Assembly (NCBI RefSeq): GCF_010667615.1
Contig: NZ_VYSG01000001.1
Location: forward strand, 124,001-188,000
Direction: 5' to 3'
Source of the DNA: Bifidobacterium choloepi
GTDB taxonomy: Bacteria; Actinomycetota; Actinomycetes; Actinomycetales; Bifidobacteriaceae
Length of the DNA: 64,000 nt
Of this stretch, positions 29,712 through 37,323 are shown piece after piece (the first letter of the stretch is position 1; each line of letters starts with the position of its first letter). A program made the translations under genes and the position numbers. The notes beneath the pieces are model-generated. The model was not told where the DNA came from. It saw nothing but the letters and a program-made list of their open reading frames with translations, and did not search any database.

Positions 29712-30665
29712 TCAGTAGGCTCCTGCGTCCTTGCCCTCACCGGTGTTCTTATACTGCTTGCCAGTATTGTATCCGTGAGGATTGGTGCTTTTCTCGTCTC
29801 TTACCGAGCCCAACGTCTCCATCCACCAATGTTCACGCCGGATGATAGTGGATGCATCTATTGCAGGATTGAAGACTTCCAGAATCGAGTACTGAAAGTT
29901 GTTGGAGATGTACTCCTCTCCTTCCTGCGCCACCAGTTCCTTGAGAAGCTTGTTGCCGCCGGTATGATCTCCCCACGCATAGTCGTTCCAGCGACCTAGC
30001 AATCCCCCGTCGCCATACGCCGAACCGACATAGTGCCAGCCGTTGGCTCTGTCAGTCTGCAAGTAGATGGCACTGACCGCTCTAAGCGCTCCTTGCCACT
30101 CTCCGAAAGAGAGCACTGTTTGCAATTCAGGAAGAGAGAGGGATACATTGCTGTACCCGGGGAAGGGGTCATGCGGCATCCCTCTCTCGCTGATTTCAGA
30201 GACTGTTAAGTCATTCCAAAAGCGAGTGCACCAGTCTGTGCGTGGAGACGATAGTTGATATACGGTGCGTAGGTCTCGGAGCCCTGCATTGCGTGCGAAG
30301 CTGACAATGGTGCGGTCTGCATAAGATTTGAATTTTAGATCTTCCTCATAGTAGTAAACCTGGTCGCCTTTGGCATTGCGGTACTCTCCCGTCGTGCTGA
30401 AAGCGCCGACGAAAAGCCAACGTCCATCATGAGTTTGAATGAATTGAAGGGCTTTTCCGTAAATGTTCCCCGAAGCATCTTTCCCAGACCATTTTCTGGT
30501 AAATATCCATTCCATCGCTTCTTGTCTATTGCTGTAATAAAGGTTGAAAACGTCTATATATTTATTAGAATTTAGTCTGACGGTATAGTTCTTCATCTCG
30601 TCACGGCCGATCCCAACCATTTCGAAAAAGCGTATTGGTGAGGCCTGCTGAGTGTTGTCGTCCAT
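29712..30665 (-). CDS. GIY-YIG nuclease family protein
   Basis: The protein has 317 residues. The C-terminal nuclease domain has AIY at 199-201, YVG at 212-214 (HYVGSAYGDGGLLGRWNDYA), catalytic Arg225, Glu278 (RREHWWMETLG) and Asn300 (NPHGYN), the full GIY-YIG set. Residues 1-190 form an unidentified N-terminal domain, perhaps for target recognition. GC is only 32-40% in its 5' part, the lowest in the window, indicating recent acquisition. ATG follows GGGGAGGGG. It is divergent from the WYL regulator gene. It could act in restriction, mobile-element or defence functions; the substrate is unknown. Confidence 0.85.
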   Translation of the reverse strand: MDDNTQQASPIRFFEMVGIGRDEMKNYTVRLNSNKYIDVFNLYYSNRQEAMEWIFTRKWSGKDASGNIYGKALQFIQTHDGRWLFVGAFSTTGEYRNAKGDQVYYYEEDLKFKSYADRTIVSFARNAGLRDLRTVYQLSSPRTDWCTRFWNDLTVSEISERGMPHDPFPGYSNVSLSLPELQTVLSFGEWQGALRAVSAIYLQTDRANGWHYVGSAYGDGGLLGRWNDYAWGDHTGGNKLLKELVAQEGEEYISNNFQYSILEVFNPAIDASTIIRREHWWMETLGSVRDEKSTNPHGYNTGKQYKNTGEGKDAGAY

Positions 30666-30804
30666 CTGTTCCCCTCCCCTATATTAGGGCTGCTCCCTTG
30701 GTGTTAATGCTTCAAGCCATGGTTGTGGCTTGTTCTTGACTTCTATATTACGGTCGATATCTGGTTCCGTACTGTTTCTACCGGTTTCGGGTAAACTTGG
30801 CTAA

Positions 30805-31881
30805 ATGGAAGACCATCTGAACGGTGTACCGAACACTTGCGAGATTGTGGTTGGAATTCTGGAGTATCTCATTGCCTACACGGATAGCGAGCATGGGGCC
30901 AGTGCCGCTGAGATTGCGCGGGAGATCGGGGTTACCGACAAAACTGTCAGGATGCATCTCAAGACGCTGAGCCAGACCGGGGCGTTTGGACGAACCGTTG
31001 CCAAGATCTCCCGCAAGGAGCTGAAGGATGCGGCCAGCGCCGACAGTACGCCCGGCTGGTACATTGCCCCGCTCATAGACAGCGCGCAGATGCGGCTGCT
31101 CGCGGACGCCGTCGTCATGTCCCACGCCGACGGGGAGATGCTGGAGGACCTCCGTGGCATCATCCTGTCGCTGGCCGGCCACTCCGGACGCCTGATGCAG
31201 AATGCCGACCTGCCGACGATCGTCACGCCTCATCACTACAACACCGAATTCATGGTCACCGTCGAGTTGCTGAATGAGGCGATCAACCTGCGGAGGGGCG
31301 TATCGTTCACATACTGCACGTATGCCGACGACGGCAGCATGGTTCCCGTCGTCGACGAGGACGGGACGGACGTGACGGTGACCGTCGATCCGTACGCTCT
31401 CGTCTACAAACGCGACATCTACTATCTGATCGGGCACCAGCGCGGAACTGACCGACTGGGCTACTACCACGTCGACCACATCCGTGCCCTTCAGGCACTT
31501 GACGATGAGCTGGAACGCACGCTCGACAGTTTCAGTACGACGGCGGACGGACGGTTCGATCTCAACCGGCACGTCGACGAACATCCGTACTTCAACAATG
31601 ACCGCGCCGTCCGAATCCATTTGAGGATGCAGGCGACGCTGGAGCCGCTGTACAGCTGGTTCGACCATCCCGAGGTGACACGGCTCGACGACGGGTCGTA
31701 CGACGTGTGGATTACGGCTGACGAGGCGTCCGCGTCCTGGTGGTTGCTGCAGTACGCCGACGAAGGCGACATGATCGAGGTAATATCCCCCGGCTCGCTG
31801 CGGGACAAACTTAAGCGGACGGGAGAATGGCTGGCGAGGAAGTACGCGACGAATGGCGGTGAGGACGCGGCGACGTCGTGA
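30805..31881 (+). CDS. WYL-domain transcriptional regulator
   Basis: The protein has 358 residues. An N-terminal winged HTH (ASAAEIAREIGVTDKTVRMHLKTL) is followed by a linker and a WYL domain around residues 145-240 (NLRRGVSFTYCTYADDG, YALVYKRDIYYLIGHQRG, YYHVDHIRALQAL), then a WCX-like C-terminus (SWFDHPEVTRLDDGSYDVWI, WWLLQYADEGDMIEVISP). WYL regulators often control phage-defence and stress loci in response to ligands or nucleic acids. It is divergent from the GIY-YIG operon (139-nt gap) and convergent with the vWA gene (19-nt gap), so it sits at the centre of the island. Confidence 0.9.
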   Translation: MEDHLNGVPNTCEIVVGILEYLIAYTDSEHGASAAEIAREIGVTDKTVRMHLKTLSQTGAFGRTVAKISRKELKDAASADSTPGWYIAPLIDSAQMRLLADAVVMSHADGEMLEDLRGIILSLAGHSGRLMQNADLPTIVTPHHYNTEFMVTVELLNEAINLRRGVSFTYCTYADDGSMVPVVDEDGTDVTVTVDPYALVYKRDIYYLIGHQRGTDRLGYYHVDHIRALQALDDELERTLDSFSTTADGRFDLNRHVDEHPYFNNDRAVRIHLRMQATLEPLYSWFDHPEVTRLDDGSYDVWITADEASASWWLLQYADEGDMIEVISPGSLRDKLKRTGEWLARKYATNGGEDAATS

Positions 31882-31900
31882 TTGGCATATTTCTCTCCCA

Positions 31901-33409
31901 CTAAGAGAACCGGGTCTGGATGATGGACGTGTGTGGATGGACGCGGCGCAGGTCATCTTCCTTGGCGAGCATCGTGCTTTGGTCCGGAAAGTATGAATTG
32001 ACGATGACGACGATGATGGCCATGCGGCGCGCCTCGCGTTGTTCCAGCGAATGACGGAGCTTGGCCCAATCGAATTCACCGTCCGTCACGATGACGAGGA
32101 TATTGGGTTTTGAGTCGGGTGGCATGGCGGCTGCGGCGTCGACGGCGGCCGCCATGTCTGTCCCGCCGCCACCCTCAAGCTTGTCCATGAGCTCGTAGGC
32201 CGAATGGAAGAGCCTAGGTTCGCCCTTGGCTTCGACATCAATGCAGAAGAACGACGGGTCGGCGACGGTTCTGCAGATCCCCTCGATTTCGGCAAGGGCA
32301 TTCAAACACTGTTGACGTCCCATGGAACCCGAGGTGTCGAGAGCGATGACGAGGCGGGGTTCGGCCTTGACGAATCCGGGAAAGATAGCGTTCGACATGG
32401 CGGCCCGGCGCAGATTGGGCAACCGGTACGAGTACTCGGCGCGGCCCCTCGTCATGGTCTGTACGCTGTGCGCCGCCGTGTGTGCGAGAATGAGTCGCCA
32501 GTCAATGACCGGAGGCTTGAGGCCCTCCGCCATGAAGCTGAGGAGACTCCGCATTGGGGTGCTGCCATAACCGCGGCGGTTGAGGGTGTCTTCGATGTCG
32601 TGGAGTGTCTGTTCGCGGATGCGGGCTTCCTCGGCTGGAGGCAACGGGTGAAAGCCCAGCCGGTCAGCTTCATCGAACCGGGCGCGACGGGTCTCGTCGT
32701 CGAGGTCTTCCATGGGGCCGATCCAGTTGCCGTTGCCGGTTACGGCGACGTCGATGCGGATGGCCCGGTGATGGAACAGGGCCATGACGGGATCGTCCTT
32801 GAGCTGGGCGGCGTACTGTTCCGCCGTGGCGTACAGCTCGTAATCGCTGAAATGGCCGATGCCGGGGAACAGGAGGCCGGGAGTCCCGTTATCGCGGAAG
32901 AACGGCGTCAGCCTCCACTTGCCATACTGCTCGGCTACCGGTGCCTCCAGTTCGATGCCCATGCAACCCTCCACGATCATGCCGTTGATCTCCAGGTCGC
33001 CGGCGACGTTGGACACTTCGGGAGAGAAGCCCTTCTCGTCAAGACGTGCGTGATGGCGCTGGGTGTTGTGGAGGGTTTCGTGCATGAGCGCAAATGCCAG
33101 CGTGGCCAATGGCGTCTTGTTCTCGTCGAGCAGTTCGGGGCTGATGCCTATGCGGCAGTGGCAGTCGGTGTAGGCCGTTCCGCATCCCTCGTCGACGAAG
33201 ACGACGAGCGCGGCCAGAATGGTGCGCAGCGCCGGAACTCCATGAAAGTCGGCGCCTTCCTCGCGCACCATGAGGTTGAGTGCCTGCGCGAGGCGGTTGC
33301 CTTCGCGTTCCGTCAGGGCGCGTAGCCGGTGGACCTTGACTATTACAGACGGAATGCCGTTCTCTTCGGGCTTCTTCGTGCCGGTGTCTTCAACTGCGTT
33401 CAATTCCAC
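31901..33409 (-). CDS. vWA protein with N-terminal metallopeptidase-like domain (DUF2201)
   Basis: The protein has 502 residues. The N-terminal DUF2201_N region has HETLH at 110-114 followed by NVAGDLEINGMIV, the HExxH plus third-ligand pattern of these putative metallopeptidases. The C-terminal vWA domain has MIDAS motif ALDTSGSMG, then GGGGTDMAAAVDA and VTDGEFDWAKL. Such proteins pair with MoxR ATPases, and the MoxR gene lies 4 nt upstream in the same operon. The likely role is metal-dependent assembly, remodelling or proteolysis of a target complex; the target is unknown. Confidence 0.88.
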   Translation of the reverse strand: MELNAVEDTGTKKPEENGIPSVIVKVHRLRALTEREGNRLAQALNLMVREEGADFHGVPALRTILAALVVFVDEGCGTAYTDCHCRIGISPELLDENKTPLATLAFALMHETLHNTQRHHARLDEKGFSPEVSNVAGDLEINGMIVEGCMGIELEAPVAEQYGKWRLTPFFRDNGTPGLLFPGIGHFSDYELYATAEQYAAQLKDDPVMALFHHRAIRIDVAVTGNGNWIGPMEDLDDETRRARFDEADRLGFHPLPPAEEARIREQTLHDIEDTLNRRGYGSTPMRSLLSFMAEGLKPPVIDWRLILAHTAAHSVQTMTRGRAEYSYRLPNLRRAAMSNAIFPGFVKAEPRLVIALDTSGSMGRQQCLNALAEIEGICRTVADPSFFCIDVEAKGEPRLFHSAYELMDKLEGGGGTDMAAAVDAAAAMPPDSKPNILVIVTDGEFDWAKLRHSLEQREARRMAIIVVIVNSYFPDQSTMLAKEDDLRRVHPHTSIIQTRFS

Positions 33410-33413
33410 TCTC

Positions 33414-34718
33414 CTACTGGCGCAACGTGTTTTCCATCGTGCCGTCGACGATGGCGAAGGCTTCGAGCCAACTTATTCTGGCGCTCGAGAATTCGGCGTC
33501 CAGTCCCTGACTGGACGCCAGATCCGCCATGGTCCGATACGACGCGGTCTTGGCGCTAATGTCCTTGGCGACGTAGCGGCTCATGCCCGGTACTTTGTGT
33601 CCCTTCCAGTCTCCAGTGCCGGCGGCCGCGTTGAAGTAGTTGATGACGTCGCTTATGCCGGGCCGTCCGTCCTTGCCGTTGCACTGTGACAGATAGGCAA
33701 CGACGTGGTTTTCGGCTTCAGTGATCTCGTTGAGGGAGCCATTCTGCCAGTCAATGAGCGTGGGATTCCGGAGGAGAGCTTCCGGCTTGACGGCATCTTC
33801 CTGATGAATGAAATCCGCAAAGAGCGTGGCGCCCTGAAGACCTACGGTGCCGCGCAGAATGCGCTGTTGGATTGGCCCCAGTTCACCCGTTGGGCCCAGA
33901 GCCGCCAGCATGTCGGCGACGTTGGTCCACGACCGCGGAGACGCCCAGCAATTCGCCATGACCCACAACTCGTTGGGATCGTGCTCGCTGTCGACCTGGT
34001 AGACAGCCTCCGCCTGGCCGGCACGACCCCGGTCGATGACGTCGGGATAGCGCAGGATCTGCGCCGAGTTCGCACGCAGGAACCGACCGATCAACTGGTG
34101 CCATTGTTCGCCATACTCGGCTATGTTGCGCTCGCAATCCTGCTCGTCGTATTCGTCCTGGGCGGGAAGAGCCGTGTACCGTCCCCATCCGCTCGAGATG
34201 CCCTCGGAGACGAACCGGTCACCGGGCCAGTAGGACATGAAGACGAGACGGTTGACCATCGGCAGACCGATGGGCGTGTAGTCGACGGCAGAATCGTCCG
34301 CATTCATCGCACCGATCACCATGACGTTGTCCGAAATGGGCGACCCGTCGGCGAAGACCCGTTCCCCGAGGATTTTCAGCAGGCTCGCCTGCACGGCGCG
34401 GGGAGTGTTCGAGAACTCGTCGAAGAAGAGGACGTGGCGCTCGTCGTCCATTGCGCGCTGTTGGAAGACGGGACGGAGCAACGTGAGGTTCCCGTCCTGC
34501 GGGTAGGGAATGCCGGTGACGTCGGTCGGATCGAGATCGCCGCCGACGACGCAGATTGGCTCGCCGTAGCCGTGATCGTGGCTCCATTGACGAATCAGCG
34601 ACGTCTTGCCGACGCCGGGCGCGCCGACGATGACGGGTACCTGATGGGTGGCTTCACATACCGACAACAGGGTGAGAACGTCTTCGGCGCTGCCGGGACC
34701 GTGTTCACGATGGGGCAT
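33414..34718 (-). CDS. MoxR-family AAA+ ATPase
   Basis: The protein has 434 residues. Walker A VGAPGVGKTS near residue 30, DPTDVTGIPYPQDGNLTLLRPVF (the MoxR loop), Walker B VLFFDEFSNTPRAVQASLLKILGER and sensor NVMVIGAMNADDSA. MoxR ATPases act as chaperones with vWA partners, here the gene 4 nt downstream. ATG at 34718 follows AAGGAA; the longer frame to 34925 would overlap the divergent gene's start and is rejected. The 211-nt gap to the divergent gene holds an operator-like palindrome. Confidence 0.9.
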   Translation of the reverse strand: MPHREHGPGSAEDVLTLLSVCEATHQVPVIVGAPGVGKTSLIRQWSHDHGYGEPICVVGGDLDPTDVTGIPYPQDGNLTLLRPVFQQRAMDDERHVLFFDEFSNTPRAVQASLLKILGERVFADGSPISDNVMVIGAMNADDSAVDYTPIGLPMVNRLVFMSYWPGDRFVSEGISSGWGRYTALPAQDEYDEQDCERNIAEYGEQWHQLIGRFLRANSAQILRYPDVIDRGRAGQAEAVYQVDSEHDPNELWVMANCWASPRSWTNVADMLAALGPTGELGPIQQRILRGTVGLQGATLFADFIHQEDAVKPEALLRNPTLIDWQNGSLNEITEAENHVVAYLSQCNGKDGRPGISDVINYFNAAAGTGDWKGHKVPGMSRYVAKDISAKTASYRTMADLASSQGLDAEFSSARISWLEAFAIVDGTMENTLRQ

Positions 34719-34834
34719 GATGATGTTCCTTGTCTGCTTTCTACTCGTATTGCGGCGAACGTTCGGCGATGGACTGTTGCCGATGTCATCACCGTTACCG
34801 TAGTGAACACAGTCTATGCGGACGGAAATGAAAT

Positions 34835-34850
34835 CGAACCATATGGTACG
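34835..34850. promoter_or_regulatory. Operator-like palindrome in the MoxR divergent promoter region
   Basis: The core ACCATATGGT (34838-34847) is a perfect 10-bp palindrome; adding flanks CGA and ACG makes 16 bp with one mismatched pair. It lies between the divergent MoxR-vWA operon and the 34930 gene and could coordinate both. Confidence 0.4.
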
Positions 34851-34929
34851 AAAGGAACGTTGATAGCCATGATGGGACGAAGACAGGAGAAAGATTGCCC
34901 ATAGAGAAGTCTTAGAGAGGAACATGACG

Positions 34930-35673
34930 ATGCCGAGCTATCCACGCGAAAAGTTGCTCAAGCTATGTGAGGGAGAAGAACCCATACTGGCCGATTTCGG
35001 TCACGTCTTCACCAGACTCGTCATACGCCTTGGAGCAGAAACCGCCATGCTTGAGAGAATCCGACAATGTTCCGCGTTGGCCGATGTAGTCAGTGCAGAA
35101 GAGGGGGAATGTTCCGCCAAAGGCATTCCCCTGACGGTATCCGGTTTGGCTCGGGCTGTCTTTGCCAACGATGAATTCTGTTACTTTCTCCACTGCCTTC
35201 CCGGCAGGCTGCAGATGGAGAGTCGGTTGGAAGCTCGTGCGCACGCCGACAATGTGGACCAATCGTTGACGGAGAAGATCTGTTTCCTCGCTGTACTGGC
35301 CCCCTGGATGGAGACCGATTCCTTTTGGGAAGTACGCCGGTTGACTTTTATGGGCGACAAGCCACGGTGGCGTCCCATTCAAAGCGTCGAGATTCGGGGT
35401 GACCAGGCAAGTCTGTGCCGTCCAGCAGTGGCATGGATTTCGTCGGCGAGCGACGTGGTCTTCACCCTGACGATCAGTGAATACAACGATCTCGTGGAGA
35501 CCATTGGCAAGGCACTGTGCCCCGAGTGCAAAGACATGGTCCATGCGCGGGTCATTTTGGAGTCGTACCGTGATGGGCGCGACAGATTATGGAGCCAGGA
35601 GGGCCTTGCGCAGGCAAGGAGACTGCTGGAACTTGTTTCCCGCGGCGTTCCAGTCGAGGAACTTTTGGTCTAG
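34930..35673 (+). CDS. Unknown island protein with RGxPxEELLV C-terminal tail
   Basis: The protein has 247 residues and was not recognised. It appears soluble and mixed alpha/beta, with no nucleotide-binding motif. A CPEC pair (ALCPECKDM) might bind metal, but no second pair is evident. The last residues, RRLLELVSRGVPVEELLV, closely match the tail of the 277-residue protein at 28872. ATG at 34930 is preferred because AGAGGA is 8 nt upstream; ATG 34924 is too close. It is divergent from MoxR-vWA and followed by the FtsZ-C-like gene, with which it probably forms an operon. Confidence 0.7.
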   Translation: MPSYPREKLLKLCEGEEPILADFGHVFTRLVIRLGAETAMLERIRQCSALADVVSAEEGECSAKGIPLTVSGLARAVFANDEFCYFLHCLPGRLQMESRLEARAHADNVDQSLTEKICFLAVLAPWMETDSFWEVRRLTFMGDKPRWRPIQSVEIRGDQASLCRPAVAWISSASDVVFTLTISEYNDLVETIGKALCPECKDMVHARVILESYRDGRDRLWSQEGLAQARRLLELVSRGVPVEELLV

Positions 35674-35844
35674 AAGCCATGACATGCAATACGAATCCGG
35701 TTGCGCATTGAACGTTTCGACAAGATGGGGGTGCGACGGTGCCACTACGGCTCCTCAGTGGAGAAAAAAACGGGAAGATATGGTTCGAGGATAATCCTCC
35801 CTTTTATGGTGAAACGACATACTCAACGAGGGAAAGAACATGCG

Positions 35845-36330
35845 ATGGACTATGCGGAGTTCCGGTGCGACATGGCACGACGGTTTCTGGATGACTGGGA
35901 TGAAGAACGGACATCGAATATGATCGACGCGGCCATGGAGGTCTTCGATGTCGTCAGCCAGACGATGTCCGCACAAGGCGGAGGCATATACATTGGACCT
36001 AAGGATTTGGCTGCCATATTGGATGGGCCTGTGACCTCCATGTACATCGGGAACGGGACACGGAACCTCGATGTACATGGCCAGACCTTCGCGGCCGTAG
36101 CCGCGCTCATGGAACTGCTGGACGAGGGATTGGAAGACATCGCTTCCGCACAGGGAGTACTGCTCTTTGTCACCATCCCCCGTCGGCTGTCCATGGCCGA
36201 CGTCCTCGCCGAAGTCGAAGTGGTGGAACAGGCTGCTGCCAGTCAGGGCGGTGAAAGTCCAAACGTTGTCTGGGGAGTGGCATTCCACGATGAGGACGTC
36301 GTCGACGTTTGTCTTGTGGCGTTCAAGTGA
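35845..36330 (+). CDS. Stand-alone FtsZ/tubulin C-terminal-domain-like protein
   Basis: The protein has 161 residues and no GTPase domain. From about residue 45 it follows the FtsZ C-terminal domain: PKDLAAILDGPVTSMYIGNGT corresponds to the strand after the DFADVK helix, SAQGVLLFVTIPRRLSMADVLAEVEVVEQAA to the conserved G(A/a)QGVLxxIT...L.EV segment, and NVVWGVAFHDEDVVDVCLVAF to the last strands (xxxxGxxxdexxxdxxxVT). The preceding helix (ERTSNMIDAAMEVFDVVSQTM) would match H10. There is no GGGTGTG loop. ATG at 35845 has GAGGGAAAG about 8 nt upstream. The similarity is by eye and needs a profile search. Confidence 0.6.
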   Translation: MDYAEFRCDMARRFLDDWDEERTSNMIDAAMEVFDVVSQTMSAQGGGIYIGPKDLAAILDGPVTSMYIGNGTRNLDVHGQTFAAVAALMELLDEGLEDIASAQGVLLFVTIPRRLSMADVLAEVEVVEQAAASQGGESPNVVWGVAFHDEDVVDVCLVAFK

Positions 36331-36339
36331 AGTAATCCG

Positions 36340-36600
36340 ACAGGGTGCCGTTCCAGCGGAGTTGCGAACTCCCACCGGCTCGAGCTGCGCTCTCGCCGAC
36401 TCCCTCTAAAGAGGGAATTAGGGGTTCCAGCGGTGTCTCGTCCGGTAATTCATCTCGCGTTCCAGCGCGCTCTCGTCGCTTCGCGACGTCGGGGGTCCAC
36501 CCTCAGTCAGCTTCACTGACAGCTCCCGCCAGCGGGAGCCACATGGTGGACCGCTCGCAGAGGGCGGAATACCCCCTGCTCTGGTTGAATCGTCAGTAGA
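36340..36600 (+). repeat. Folded MITE-like repeat element in a 290-nt intergenic region
   Basis: No gene is seen here. Three direct copies of GTTCCAGCG start at 36350, 36424 and 36459. Hairpins: TCCCTC/GAGGGA (36401-36416), CGTCGC/GCGACG (36474-36488). A three-way junction has outer stem GTCCACC/GGTGGAC (36495-36501 with 36545-36551) enclosing GTCAG/CTGAC (36506-36520) and GCTCCCGC/GCGGGAGC (36522-36539). Such compact cloverleaf-like units resemble non-autonomous mobile repeats seen in many gut bacterial genomes; a structured RNA is the alternative. Confidence 0.55.
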
Positions 36601-36620
36601 CCATGTGCTGGGGAGGATTC

Positions 36621-37307
36621 ATGAGCAGGCTGTTGACACGTCGGGAACGCAGGGAGCTCAAGAGGGAGCATGCGGACCAGGAGCGGGAATCGTACGATCT
36701 CGCCGACGAAACGCAACGGGACGAACAGATTCCCGACGACTACTGCAACGTCTACCTGCTGTTCAATCTCGAGGCGGCCGTCGCCGAGGGGCATACGGTG
36801 CTCGGCCTGACCGACAAGCTCAACGGGCCGATGACGACGTACTCGTTCTACCGCCACGGCAACAAACTGCGGGCGCCGGGACTGATGGCGCAGCTGGAGC
36901 ATCCGGAGACGCTCGATGATCTCGACCAGGCGAGCGGCTGGCTCATTCAGGGCAACCCCGGCAACTACTGGAACGAACACATGAACGCGGCGCTGTCGTT
37001 CGCCGTCCCGCCGGCCGCGATGAGGCCGATCAAGGCATACGCGGACAAGGCCACCGCCAACCCGCCCGAATACGATCTCGTCAAGTACAACTGCCTGACG
37101 TTCGCGATGGACGCACTGAAGAAAGGCGGCGTCACGCTCGAGGCGATCTCCGGGCGGGATCTGCACACCATCATTCCGAAGGACGCGTTCGAGGACATCA
37201 TTGGCGCGGAGGGTGCCGAACCGTACGGGAAGTGGAAGTACTGGTTCCCGAATACCGAGGCGCCGAAGAACGGGCTGACGACGATTCCGGATATTCCGGG
37301 GAAGTGA
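36621..37307 (+). CDS. Putative permuted papain-like (NlpC/P60- or LRAT-like) protein
   Basis: The protein has 228 residues. A possible catalytic His58 in EGHTVLGLTD precedes Cys158 in LVKYNCLTFAMDALKKGGV; His-before-Cys order and the YNC motif are typical of circularly permuted NlpC/P60-like enzymes such as DUF4105 and YiiX relatives. The N-terminus is charged (MSRLLTRRERRELKREHADQ), with no signal peptide. ATG at 36621 follows GGGGAGGA; an in-frame ATG at 36603 lacks a ribosome site. It is convergent with glnE, 16 nt apart. GC matches the backbone, so it may or may not belong to the island. Confidence 0.6.
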   Translation: MSRLLTRRERRELKREHADQERESYDLADETQRDEQIPDDYCNVYLLFNLEAAVAEGHTVLGLTDKLNGPMTTYSFYRHGNKLRAPGLMAQLEHPETLDDLDQASGWLIQGNPGNYWNEHMNAALSFAVPPAAMRPIKAYADKATANPPEYDLVKYNCLTFAMDALKKGGVTLEAISGRDLHTIIPKDAFEDIIGAEGAEPYGKWKYWFPNTEAPKNGLTTIPDIPGK

Positions 37308-37323
37308 TTTCCCTCTCCCGCTT

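Noticed and set aside
35983-36000. GGIYIG in the 35845 protein as a GIY-YIG nuclease motif.
   Set aside because: In GIY-YIG nucleases the two motifs are about 10 residues apart and followed by Arg and Glu; here they are fused and the rest fits an FtsZ C-domain.
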